Positions 46,434 through 55,092 of a stretch of 64,000 nt of DNA are shown here, piece by piece. Under the pieces are notes generated by a model. That model worked only from the letters and a program-made list of their open reading frames with translations. It was not told the origin of the DNA and ran no database searches. Both the position numbers and the translations under genes were made by a program. The stretch comes from RU20A sp042610495 (GTDB lineage Bacteria > Pseudomonadota > Alphaproteobacteria > Rhizobiales > Rhizobiaceae). The stretch covers positions 682,001-746,000 of the forward strand of contig NZ_JBHGAP010000001.1 of assembly GCF_042610495.1 (NCBI RefSeq). The letters run 5' to 3'. The stretch's first letter is position 1, and the number at the start of each line of letters is the position of its first letter.

Positions 46434-46585
46434 GCGCTGCGCCGGCCGATACGGTTGCATTAACTTCAAAACCGGGTGCGCCGTTGCCAGCGCCGTGCCG
46501 GACGCTATGATAAGGGCAGGAAGGTCGCCGACGCCGGTTGTCGCGGCGACCCGGCCCTTTCGTCGTCCTTGCAAGGTGTTTGCCC

Positions 46586-47680
46586 GTGATCGCCGCGTCG
46601 CGCATCGCCCTCATCCTGTTCCCGCTGCTGGCCGGTGCCGAAAGCGCCCATGCCGCATCCGCCGTGTGCGAGCGGCTTGAGGCGCGGCTGGCGGGCCTGC
46701 CGAAGGTCGTGAGCAATGCCGAACCCGTCGCCGTGACCGACATGGCCGGTGGCCTCTCCCGCCTCAACCTCGACCTGCGCAGTGCACGCATCGAATTGCG
46801 CCGGCTCGGCTGCTCGTCCGGCAGCATCATTGTGGTGGGTGGGCCGAACGAAGAGGCCTGCGCGGCGCTCGAAGGGCGTGTCGCGGGCCTGGAGGCGGAG
46901 CTGGGCGCCTTGAAGGAACGCCGCCGGGCCGCCAACGGCATGGACACCGAGGCCACACGCGCCATCATCCAGTCCGCGCTGTTGAGCAACGGCTGCAACG
47001 AAACCCAGGCGGATGTGATCGAGGCGTCGTCGACCGGGGCGACCGAGCCGCGCAACATCCTGAAAGACCTGCCCGAGATCGACGAGAACGTGCCCTTCAT
47101 CGGCGGCGAGGGATCGAGCGTCCTGACGATTCCCGGCAGCCGCCGCGGGCCCTATCGCACCATGTGCGTGCGCACCTGCGACGGCGCCTTCTTCCCGATC
47201 ACATCGGACGCGACGCCGGAGGATTTTCCGCGCGATGCGGCGGCCTGTTCGGCCCGATGCCCCGGGGCCGAAACGGAACTTTATTACCATAACCTCACGA
47301 CCGAAGAGAGCGACCAGATGGTCTCCGCGACCACCGGGGCGCCCTATTCCGATCTGCCGAACGCCTTTGCCTACCGCACCCGCGACCGCGCCGGCGCCGC
47401 ACAGTGCGGCTGCCAGCTGCCAAAGACGGCGACGCTCAGTGGCGAGCCGGAGGACGGGGCAGCGCAGCCGTCGAAGGCCGAGACATCGAAGGTTCAGACA
47501 TCCAAGCCCCTGCCGGCGCTTGCCGAAACTCCGCTGCGCGCCACCACCCAGTACGAACGTCCCTACGACCCCAAGAACACCCGCGTCCGCGTCGTCGGCC
47601 CTACCTTCCTCCCCTCGGAAGAATCCCGCATCGACCTCAAGAACCCGGCCGGGCCGGGATATCAGCCGGTGCAGAACTGA
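46586..47680 (+). CDS. DUF2865 secreted protein
   Basis: 364 residues with a Sec signal peptide (MIAASRIALILFPLLAGAESAHA|A), so exported. The central coiled region (GPNEEACAALEGRVAGLEAE) leads to a Cys-rich DUF2865 block: YRTMCVRTCDGAFFPI, AACSARCPGAETELYYHN and AAQCGCQLPK. The C-terminus is Pro/Lys-rich. The family is widespread in Rhizobiales and its function is unknown; paired cysteines suggest disulfide bonds. The GTG was preferred because it begins the signal peptide; the longer frame puts charged residues before it. Confidence 0.8.
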   Translation: MIAASRIALILFPLLAGAESAHAASAVCERLEARLAGLPKVVSNAEPVAVTDMAGGLSRLNLDLRSARIELRRLGCSSGSIIVVGGPNEEACAALEGRVAGLEAELGALKERRRAANGMDTEATRAIIQSALLSNGCNETQADVIEASSTGATEPRNILKDLPEIDENVPFIGGEGSSVLTIPGSRRGPYRTMCVRTCDGAFFPITSDATPEDFPRDAAACSARCPGAETELYYHNLTTEESDQMVSATTGAPYSDLPNAFAYRTRDRAGAAQCGCQLPKTATLSGEPEDGAAQPSKAETSKVQTSKPLPALAETPLRATTQYERPYDPKNTRVRVVGPTFLPSEESRIDLKNPAGPGYQPVQN

Positions 47681-47765
47681 GGGATTGGGGCGCAGCCAGA
47701 ACCGCAAACGGGCTTTGTAGCAGCGCGATTTCGCGCTATCTTCGCACGACAGTCGGAGACAGGCG

Positions 47766-48092
47766 ATGACGACCGAAACCATCAGTCTCGAATTTCTGGC
47801 GCGTCAGGCAAAGGTCCAGATGGACGAAATGCGCCTGATCCGCCAGGAAATGGCAGGGTTGCGCAATGATATGGCCGGTGTACTGCGCCTCGTCACCGCA
47901 AATTATGAACTCACCCGCCGTGTCGAGCGACGCGAGACGGAACTGCGCGACGACATCGAGTTGATGATCAAAATGGAGATCGGCGGCTCTTTCGCCAATG
48001 TCCAGACGGCAATGGAGCAATCCCTTGCACGGATCGAGAGGCAGGTTGTCGAAGTCGCGGAACGGGTCGATGAACTCGAAGACAAGCCCTGA
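47766..48092 (+). CDS. small coiled-coil hypothetical protein
   Basis: 108 residues, soluble, almost wholly helical: MTTETISLEFLARQAKVQMD then EMRLIRQEMAGLRNDM, a short hydrophobic turn, RRVERRETELRDDIELM and a second coil QSLARIERQVVEVAERVDEL. It is not a known toxin or antitoxin fold that I recognise. The ribosome-binding site GGAGACAGGCG lies before the ATG. It converges on bluB. Confidence 0.6.
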   Translation: MTTETISLEFLARQAKVQMDEMRLIRQEMAGLRNDMAGVLRLVTANYELTRRVERRETELRDDIELMIKMEIGGSFANVQTAMEQSLARIERQVVEVAERVDELEDKP

Positions 48093-48170
48093 GATTTGGA
48101 GCACGACCGCGGGCTGGCCCGATAGCCGCGGTGCTCCCGTCCGTCCATCCGATGCCGACTGCGGAGCGTC

Positions 48171-49064
48171 TCATCCCCCGAACAACGCCGTCCCCGCACC
48201 CCATCCCTCATCGCTCACCAGCTCCTCGAGCGGCAGGCGCTGGCGCCAGCCCTTGATGGCGAGTTCGGGTGCGTCGTAGAGGGTCCTGACGTGGCCGAGG
48301 CAGAGCCAGGCGACAATGCGGACATGATCGGGAATGCCGAGAATGGCTTTCACCTCCGCCTCGCGGAAGATCGAGACCCAGCCGACGCCGATGCCTTCCG
48401 CGCGGGCGGCGAGCCACAGGTTCTGGACGGCGCAGACGGTGGAATAGAGATCCATCTCGCTCTGGTGCGTGCGGCCCAGCACGACGCGGCCGCCGCGGCT
48501 CGGGTCGCAGGTGACGCAGAGATTGACCGGCGCCTCGCGGATGCCTTCGAGCTTCAGGGCGCGGTAGCGGTCGCGGGCGCCGGCCTCGAACATGGCCTCG
48601 GCTTCCGCATTGGCCGTGGCGAAGGCGGCATGCACCCTCGCCTTCACGGCCTCGCTGGTGACTCGGATGAAATTCCACGGCTGCATGAAGCCGACCGATG
48701 GCGCGGCATGGGCGGCGGCGAGCAGGCGGCGCAGGAGTGCATCGTCGATCGGTGTGGGCTCGAACTGGCCGCGCACGTCGCGGCGTGTCTCGATGGCGCG
48801 GTAGACGGCGGCGCGCTCCGCCGGATCGAAGGGGCCGGCGGCATGGCGATGGGATTGCCAGGGGTCGCAATCCGGATCGAGGCCGGGATCAGAACCGGCA
48901 TTCGCCACGCGTCGTGCGGCATCCCCGTCGGCGGTCGCCAACGCCCCGGCAAACCCGGCATGATCGGCCTGGACGGTCGCTTGTCCATGATCCGTCGCCG
49001 TAACACTCGTGCCCGGCTGCACGCTCCCTGAGCCGGCACACCGGTCGCCAAAGCTGTCCATCAT
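48171..49064 (-). CDS. bluB: 5,6-dimethylbenzimidazole synthase with N-terminal extension
   Basis: Flavin-cannibalising enzyme that makes the lower ligand of vitamin B12. The BluB core (from about residue 70: FDPAERAAVYRAIETRRDVR, APSVGFMQPWNFI, GIGVGWVSIFREAEVKAILG) is complete. Compared with the 227-residue S. meliloti protein there is an extra low-complexity N-terminus of about 65-70 residues (SGSVQPGTSVTATDHGQ and on). Three in-frame ATGs compete; GGGGAGG stands 6 bases before the one chosen. A cobalamin riboswitch lies directly upstream, so expression should fall when B12 is plentiful. Confidence 0.93.
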   Translation of the reverse strand: MMDSFGDRCAGSGSVQPGTSVTATDHGQATVQADHAGFAGALATADGDAARRVANAGSDPGLDPDCDPWQSHRHAAGPFDPAERAAVYRAIETRRDVRGQFEPTPIDDALLRRLLAAAHAAPSVGFMQPWNFIRVTSEAVKARVHAAFATANAEAEAMFEAGARDRYRALKLEGIREAPVNLCVTCDPSRGGRVVLGRTHQSEMDLYSTVCAVQNLWLAARAEGIGVGWVSIFREAEVKAILGIPDHVRIVAWLCLGHVRTLYDAPELAIKGWRQRLPLEELVSDEGWGAGTALFGG

Positions 49065-49210
49065 CCTCATCCTCCCCTTGAGCGGATGCCGGCGATCGAC
49101 CATGCCTTGATGCATGCTGGCGGACGACCGGTCTCGAGGACGCCGGCCCTGTCAGAGCCTCGCATCCCGCCGCAAACCAAGCGTCCCGCCGTCCATACGG
49201 GTCCGCTCCA

Positions 49211-49408
49211 TGGTTATCAGGCCGGTCTTCTGACTTCGCGGATCAACCGACGCCCTCGCCTTCCCGATATCAAGCGATACCAGTGGCTTCTGGTGAAATC
49301 CTCAGATTTCACCCGAGGGGCCGTCCCCGCTGACAGCGTTGGGCACGTTCCGGACTTGCACCGGATTCCCGATTCTCCCCGACCTCAAGCCGGGGCACCT
49401 GATGGCCG
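49211..49408 (-). promoter_or_regulatory. cobalamin (AdoCbl) riboswitch upstream of bluB
   Basis: Read on the minus strand: P1 strand ATCAGG (49398-49403), then GAATCCGGTGCAAGTCCGG, CTGTCAGCGGGGACGG, GCCACTGG, GGGAAGGCG, and the B12 box AGTCAGAAGACCGGCC, closing with CCTGAT (49216-49221). Order and motifs match the consensus class I cobalamin riboswitch. It begins about 50 bp after nadE stops and ends about 150 bases before bluB. No T-run follows, so translational control or a less obvious platform is likely. Confidence 0.95.
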
Positions 49409-49458
49409 GGACTTCACCATTTGTGCTCACGCTTTGCAAGAGGCGCGATCGTGGCGCG

Positions 49459-51147
49459 TCACCGGTCGCGGAAGCGGTTCGTGATCGGGTAGCGGCGATC
49501 GCGGCCGAAGTTCTTGCGGGTGATCTTGACGCCCGGTGCGGACTGGCGGCGCTTGTATTCGGCGATGTAGAGCAGGTGCTCGATGCGATGCACGGTCGCG
49601 ACATCATGGCCGCGCGCGACGATCTCGTCGGTGCCCATCTCGCGTTCCACCAGGCATTCCAGGATATCGTCGAGCACCGGATAGGGCGGCAGCGAATCCT
49701 GGTCGGTCTGGTTGGGACGAAGCTCGGCGGACGGCGCCTTGTCGATGATGTTGATCGGGATCACCTCGCCGGAAGGACCGAGCGCGCCCGCCGGCACCGC
49801 GCCGTTGCGCCAGCGCGAGAGGGCGTAGACCTGCATCTTGTAGAGGTCCTTGATCGGGTTGAAGCCGCCGTTCATGTCACCGTAGAGCGTGGCGTATCCC
49901 ACCGACATTTCCGACTTGTTGCCCGTCGTCACCACCATGGAGCCGAACTTGTTGGAGACGGCCATGAGGATCACGCCGCGCGTGCGGCTTTGCAGATTTT
50001 CCTCCGTGATGCCCTCTTCCGTTCCCTCGAAGAGATCGGAGAGTGCCGAGGAGAAGGCATCGACGGGTTCGCCGATCGGCACGGTGTCGTAGCGCACGCC
50101 GAGCGCCTTCGCGCAGGCTTCCGCGTCCTTGAAGGAATCCGAGGATGTGTAGCGGTAGGGCAGCATGATGGTGCGCACCCGCTCGGGCCCCAGCGCATCG
50201 ACGGCAAGCGCCGTGCAGATGGCCGAATCGATGCCGCCGGAAAGGCCGAGCACCACGGATTTGAAGCCGTTCTTGTTGACGTAGTCGCGAAGCCCCAGCA
50301 TGCAGGCCGTGTAATCGGCCTCTTCCGCTTCCGGGATCGTCGCGATCTCGCCCGGCTCGCAGACCCAGCCATCGGCGGTGCGCGACCAGTCGGAGAAGGC
50401 AAGGCAGGGCTGAAACTGCGCAAGCTGGAAGGCAAGGCTCTTGTCGGCATTGAAGGCGAAGCTCGCGCCGTCGAAGACCAGCTCGTCCTGCCCGCCAAGC
50501 TGGTTGGCGAAAAGGATCGGCAGGCCGCTCTCGATCACCTGGCGCAGCACGACCTGATGGCGCACATCCACCTTGCCGCGATAATAGGGCGAGCCGTTCG
50601 GCACCAGCAGGATCTCGGCGCCCGCTTCGGCCAGCGTCTCGCAGACGCCCGCATCGTTCCAGATTTCCTCGCAGATCGGCACGCCGATGCGCACGCCGCG
50701 AAAATCGACCGGACCGGAAATCGCACCTTCGACGAAGACGCGCTTTTCGTCGAACTCGCCGTAGTTTGGCAGATCCACCTTGTCGCGCACATGCAGGATG
50801 CGGCCGCCATCGAGAACGGCGGCACTGTTGTGGCGACCCGCCTCCCCCTGTCGCGGCAGGCCGATGATGAGGCCGGGGCCACCATCGGCGGTCTCGGCCG
50901 CCAGCGTCTCGAGCGCCGCCCAACAGGCTTTCAGGAAGGCAGGCTTCAGGACAAGGTCTTCCGGCGGATAGCCGGAAAGGAAGAGTTCGGTGAGGAGCAG
51001 CAGATCGGCGCCGCCCTCGGCCGCCTCGGCGCGTGCCCTGCGCGCCAGCGCCAGATTGCCGGCGATGTCGCCGACCGTCGGGTTCAACTGCGCGACGGCG
51101 ATGCGCAGGCGGTCCGGCACAGCAGACGGGGAAGCGGAAGCGGTCAT
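49459..51147 (-). CDS. nadE: glutamine-dependent NAD+ synthetase
   Basis: Last step of NAD synthesis, amidating deamido-NAD with ammonia from glutamine. 562 residues: an N-terminal nitrilase-type glutaminase domain (LLTELFLSGYPPEDL for Glu, RDKVDLPNYGEF for Lys, VPICEEIW for Cys) and a C-terminal synthetase with LSGGIDSA and TTGNKSEMSVGYATLYGDM. Both are intact. The ATG at MTASASPSAVPD is preferred over one 15 codons earlier. It is upstream of the bluB riboswitch on the same strand. Confidence 0.95.
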   Translation of the reverse strand: MTASASPSAVPDRLRIAVAQLNPTVGDIAGNLALARRARAEAAEGGADLLLLTELFLSGYPPEDLVLKPAFLKACWAALETLAAETADGGPGLIIGLPRQGEAGRHNSAAVLDGGRILHVRDKVDLPNYGEFDEKRVFVEGAISGPVDFRGVRIGVPICEEIWNDAGVCETLAEAGAEILLVPNGSPYYRGKVDVRHQVVLRQVIESGLPILFANQLGGQDELVFDGASFAFNADKSLAFQLAQFQPCLAFSDWSRTADGWVCEPGEIATIPEAEEADYTACMLGLRDYVNKNGFKSVVLGLSGGIDSAICTALAVDALGPERVRTIMLPYRYTSSDSFKDAEACAKALGVRYDTVPIGEPVDAFSSALSDLFEGTEEGITEENLQSRTRGVILMAVSNKFGSMVVTTGNKSEMSVGYATLYGDMNGGFNPIKDLYKMQVYALSRWRNGAVPAGALGPSGEVIPINIIDKAPSAELRPNQTDQDSLPPYPVLDDILECLVEREMGTDEIVARGHDVATVHRIEHLLYIAEYKRRQSAPGVKITRKNFGRDRRYPITNRFRDR

Positions 51148-51343
51148 AGGCGGGCCCTCTCGGTCGGGATAGCGATCCGTTCGAGGTGCCATTTAGAGCA
51201 TCCCGACGGAAAACGAAATCCGTCTCGGCGCCGTGATGTCGCGCGGGGGGTGAGGCAACCCTGCGTGACCGAAATGCCAGGTCAATGGGGATTGGCAAAT
51301 GTCAGCGCGCCCGGACGCTTGACTTATTCATGCGCCATTCAAC

Positions 51344-51393
51344 ATGACATCTCTATGACAGTAGCATGACACTGACGTGACGCCAGGATGACA
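51344..51393 (-). promoter_or_regulatory. array of five 11-bp Pho-box-like repeats
   Basis: On the minus strand TGTCAT recurs with exact 11-bp steps: plus-strand units ATGACA at 51344, 51355 and 51366, GTGACG at 51377 and ATGACA at 51388. Each PhoB subunit recognises TGTCA in 11-bp direct repeats, so this equals about two and a half Pho boxes. The orientation points at nadE, while the last unit covers the first in-frame ATG of the LTA-synthase-like gene on the other strand. Confidence 0.75.
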
Positions 51394-53412
51394 GCCTCGC
51401 TGCAAACCTCCGGGCACGCGATGCGACGCAGGCGGAAAAGACCGTCTGCCGGAGACAGACTGGAGACGATCTTGGCGAGTATCGACACGGCAGCGACCCC
51501 GCTTGTGGGCGCCCTTCGCGGCGAAACGACGGTCCTCCTCGGCCGCGATGCCGCACGCATCGATGCAGCCTTCAGCATGGTCGCCACGCTTCTCCTGTCG
51601 CTCTCGCTTGCGCTGCTCCTGACCGCCGGCATCGAGATCGTCCAGCGCGGCTCCTTCGCCGAAACGCTTGCCTATTTCGGTGATCCGATGCGCCCTGCCT
51701 GGGCGACCGTCGGCGTGTTCATGCTGCTCTTCCTCGGCCTCGACGGCATCTTCGGCCGCGCCCATTATGCGAGCCTCGTGCTGGCGCCGGTTGCGCTCCT
51801 GCCGGCGCTGATTTCGAAGCAGAAACAGATCTATCTCTCCGATCCGCTCTACCCGACCGATTTCCTGTTCGGCCGCCAGATCATGGAACTGATGCCGGTT
51901 CTGGTGCGCGACCGGCCGGGCACCGCGCTGGCGATCGCCATCGGCATCGTCGTGGCTGTCGTCGGGCTCGGCACGCTCCTGGTCTTCGCTTGGCGCCGCT
52001 TTCCGCGCCTCAGCCGCCGCGAGCGCATCGGTCGCCTGATCTTTGCCGTGCCGCTCATTGCCGGCTTCGTGCATATCATGGATTTCAACCAGTTCTCCTG
52101 GCTGCGCGACCGGCTGAACATCATCCCCATCATGTGGGACCAGACGGAAAACTACCGGCATAACGGCTTTTCCATGGCCTTTGCGCTGAACCTGCCCATG
52201 GCCAATGTCAGCGCGCCTGCCGGCTACATGGGTGACGCGATCAACGCGATCGAAAGCCCGGTCGTGCCTGCCGGCACCACCCATCGCGGCAAGCCGGATG
52301 TGATCGTGATCATGAGCGAGTCGCTCTTCGACCCGACCCGTCTGCCGAACGTGACCTTCTCGGCCGATCCCATGCCCACGATGCGCGAGATCCAGTCCGG
52401 CAATGTCATGTCGCCGGAGTTCGGGGGCATGACGGCGAACGTGGAATTCGAGGCACTGACGGGCTTTTCCAATGCTTTCCTGCCCTATGGGAGCATTCCC
52501 TACCAGCAGTATATCCGCGACCCGATCCCTTCGCTTGCCACCTTCTTCAAGGGCGAAGGCTATGTCTCGCGGGCCATCCATCCCTTCCAGAGCTGGTTCT
52601 GGAACCGCTCGGCCGTCTACAAGGCCTTCGGTTTCGACACCTTCCGCTCGGAAGAAAAGCTGCCCGCGATGCAGAAGCGCGGCATCTTTACCTCCGACGA
52701 GGCGCTGACAAAGGAAATCATGCGCCAGGCCGACCAGATGGAAGATCCGTTCTTCTTCTTCACCGTGACGCTGCAGGGCCACGGCCCCTACGAGCCGAAC
52801 CGCTATGCGCAAAACACGATCAAGGTGGAGGGCAACCTGCCGCCGGCCGACCGGCAGGTGCTGGAGACCTATGCACAGGGCGTGAAGGAAGCCGACGACA
52901 GCCTGAAGATGCTGATGGACTGGGCGAAAGAGCGCGACCGCGAGACGATCATCGTGCTCTTCGGCGATCACCTGCCGCCGCTCAACACCGTCTACCCCAA
53001 CACCGGCTTCATGCCTGACGTGACGGCCAGCCGGAAGGGCCCGCTCGACGTGATGAAGCGCACCCACGAGACGCCTCTGATCGTCTGGTCGAACAAGACA
53101 GGCCCGGTGCGCGACCTCGGCACGATCAGCCCGGCCTTCATCTCCTACCAGACGCTGAAGGCGAGCGGCTACGAACATCCCTATTACACGGGCTTCCTCG
53201 GCCGCGTCTTCAACGACTACCAGATCGTCGACCGCTTCATGCTGGTCAACGGCAAGGACGAGATGACGGCGGACTGGGCGCGCAGCAAGGACATCCCGGA
53301 TGTGGTGCGCGATTACCGCTTCCTTCAGCACGACATGATGTTCGGCAAGCGCTACGGCACGGAACGCTTCTTCCCGACCCATGCGGACCTCTTTCCTCGC
53401 CCGCTTGGCTGA
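51388..53412 (+). CDS. LTA synthase-family phosphoglycerol transferase (CgmB-like)
   Basis: 674 residues. A five-helix membrane domain in residues 60-240 leads to an extracytoplasmic sulfatase-fold domain with IMSESLFDP (metal-binding Glu), GGMTANVEFEALTG (candidate nucleophile Thr), LQGHGPY and FGDHLPPL. Such enzymes move phosphoglycerol from phosphatidylglycerol; in rhizobia the CgmB protein decorates cyclic beta-glucans this way, which is the best guess here. The start is unsure: the first ATG lies in the Pho-box-like array and has no good ribosome-binding site; an ATG at residue 12 or a TTG at residue 29 (GGAGA 5 bases before) are alternatives. A strong terminator follows. Confidence 0.85.
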   Translation: MTASLQTSGHAMRRRRKRPSAGDRLETILASIDTAATPLVGALRGETTVLLGRDAARIDAAFSMVATLLLSLSLALLLTAGIEIVQRGSFAETLAYFGDPMRPAWATVGVFMLLFLGLDGIFGRAHYASLVLAPVALLPALISKQKQIYLSDPLYPTDFLFGRQIMELMPVLVRDRPGTALAIAIGIVVAVVGLGTLLVFAWRRFPRLSRRERIGRLIFAVPLIAGFVHIMDFNQFSWLRDRLNIIPIMWDQTENYRHNGFSMAFALNLPMANVSAPAGYMGDAINAIESPVVPAGTTHRGKPDVIVIMSESLFDPTRLPNVTFSADPMPTMREIQSGNVMSPEFGGMTANVEFEALTGFSNAFLPYGSIPYQQYIRDPIPSLATFFKGEGYVSRAIHPFQSWFWNRSAVYKAFGFDTFRSEEKLPAMQKRGIFTSDEALTKEIMRQADQMEDPFFFFTVTLQGHGPYEPNRYAQNTIKVEGNLPPADRQVLETYAQGVKEADDSLKMLMDWAKERDRETIIVLFGDHLPPLNTVYPNTGFMPDVTASRKGPLDVMKRTHETPLIVWSNKTGPVRDLGTISPAFISYQTLKASGYEHPYYTGFLGRVFNDYQIVDRFMLVNGKDEMTADWARSKDIPDVVRDYRFLQHDMMFGKRYGTERFFPTHADLFPRPLG

Positions 53413-53450
53413 CGGACGGCCGTAAGGATCAGAAAAGAGAATGAATAACG

Positions 53451-53505
53451 GCCCGAGGCACCGGTGAGGATCGCGAGATCGCCACCGATGCCTCGGGCTT
53501 TTTTT
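53451..53505 (+). terminator. rho-independent terminator
   Basis: GCCCGAGGCA (53451-53460) pairs with TGCCTCGGGC (53489-53498), with an inner GGTG/CACC stem, followed by seven T. It ends the LTA-synthase-like transcript. Confidence 0.9.
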
Positions 53506-53691
53506 CCTTGGCGGCACACGGAAAGAGGGTGCCAACGGCCCACCCTGTCACGCAGGAAACAGCGTCCGGGGCCCTTTGTGATCACAGTGTCATGGTCGGA
53601 CCGAATAAGTAACGTCCGGCTATCGTTCACCACTGTTGAAAGCCATGCCCCCGCCCCGGCGGCCCGGCATCACATTCGGGACCCTGACGCG

Positions 53692-54846
53692 ATGCACGCC
53701 CCTGTATCCTCTGCACTCGTATCCTCCGCTTCTTTCACCGCGACCCTCACCGCGCCGCACGCCATCGGATTGGCAGGCACGACCACGGGCACGTTGACCG
53801 GCACACTCACGCCCACGCTGGCGGCCGGCGGCTCGCCATTCGCCTCGTCGTCCGCCCATCCGGCAAACACTTGCGCCGGAACGACGCTTGGCCAGGCGGC
53901 AGCCTTCGGCCCTGCCGTTGCCGATGGCGGCGCGCCAGATCGCGATGCGGTGCTCGCCCATCTCGGCCTCGTCGCACGCGGCACGATCGGTCTTCTTCCG
54001 CAGTTTCCGCGCCTGCGCCGCCTGATGGGTTCGCAGCAGCGATGGCTTCTCTGCCAGGCGGCCTTTGCCCTGCATCATGAAGCCGCGCAGGCGGGCGAAG
54101 AGACCGAGGCTGTCCCGGGCCTCACGGCAGGTCATCTGCTTGATCTCATTCTCGAATACCACGCCGCCAGCCGCAACACGGTCTCAGCCTTCGTGCAGGA
54201 AATGCGCGCCGCCCGGGTCTTTACCGATCTGCCCTCCAGGGGAGACCGCCGCGTGCGGCCGCTCGCCCCCGGCGAAGCGGCGAGCGAGGCCATGCGGCAG
54301 TGGTTTCTCGGCCAGTTGCAGGTGCTCGACGTCATCGATGGCGGCGCGCGCGCCTGCCGTTTGATGGCCGACCCTGCCCTCATCGCCATCGCGCAGCCGC
54401 TCGCCGCCCGCACGCTGATGGCCGACGACGCGTGGCGCGAGCCCGCTGGCCCGCTCGGCTGCATTCTGTGGACCGATGCCGGCAATCTCTTGATCGACGA
54501 TCTCATGGCGCGCGCCGCAACGCTGGCACCCGCCTCCGGCATCCGCACCGGCATGACGCTGGAAGTCGAGGAGTTCGGTGTGACGGCGCTTGCCGACCGC
54601 TATGCGGTATCCTGCACCCATGTGCGCCGGCTGTGCGCGCAGGCGGAGGAAACCGGCATGCTGCTGCGCACCGGCAAGCGCTCGTGCCGCCGGCTCATCA
54701 TCGCGCCGGCGCTGACCCAAGCCTACGCCGACTGGCAGGCAAGGCGCCTGACGGCGATCGACGCGGCCTTCCGGGCCGCGCTGTCGATCCGCAGTGGCGC
54801 CGCAGAACCGCCGGTCCGCGCGCGCCCACGCCTTGCCGTTTCCTGA
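53692..54846 (+). CDS. double winged-helix DNA-binding protein, paralogue A
   Basis: 384 residues, family not recognised. After a Thr/Ser/Ala-rich tail of about 90 residues comes the homologous body: QRWLLCQAAFALH, a first HTH (AASRNTVSAFVQEMRAARVF with wing DRRVRPL), a middle linker DVIDGGARACRLMADPA, WTDAGNLLIDDL, and a second HTH (VTALADRYAVSCTHVRRLCA with wing GKRSCRRLIIAP). A transcriptional regulator is likely. The next gene is a clear paralogue in the same direction. The true start may lie inside the low-complexity tail. TGTGATCACA (53577-53586) and other palindromes lie upstream. Confidence 0.65.
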   Translation: MHAPVSSALVSSASFTATLTAPHAIGLAGTTTGTLTGTLTPTLAAGGSPFASSSAHPANTCAGTTLGQAAAFGPAVADGGAPDRDAVLAHLGLVARGTIGLLPQFPRLRRLMGSQQRWLLCQAAFALHHEAAQAGEETEAVPGLTAGHLLDLILEYHAASRNTVSAFVQEMRAARVFTDLPSRGDRRVRPLAPGEAASEAMRQWFLGQLQVLDVIDGGARACRLMADPALIAIAQPLAARTLMADDAWREPAGPLGCILWTDAGNLLIDDLMARAATLAPASGIRTGMTLEVEEFGVTALADRYAVSCTHVRRLCAQAEETGMLLRTGKRSCRRLIIAPALTQAYADWQARRLTAIDAAFRAALSIRSGAAEPPVRARPRLAVS

Positions 54847-55092
54847 ACGGACGGATCATGCCGAGCAGCCCCCTTGCCGGATATCTTCAGCGTTGCATAT
54901 GACAGGGTGGCAGTCTAAACGCGCTGCATGATCCGCCGGCATTCGTCCGGGATCGGCGGGAAACCGCTGGCCCGATCAGGCGAAGGTGAAACAGGAAGCA
55001 AGGGGCCTGACGGTTCGGCATGAACCGGACGGACCAGGGGCACCGATCGCGGCGATCCATTTGCCGTCGGTGGCCAGAGTGAATTGAGACGC

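Noticed and set aside
51344..51393. CRISPR array or replication iterons
   Set aside because: The unit is only 11 bp with no spacers of 30 bp, and no initiator or cas gene is near; the TGTCA 11-bp phasing fits PhoB better.
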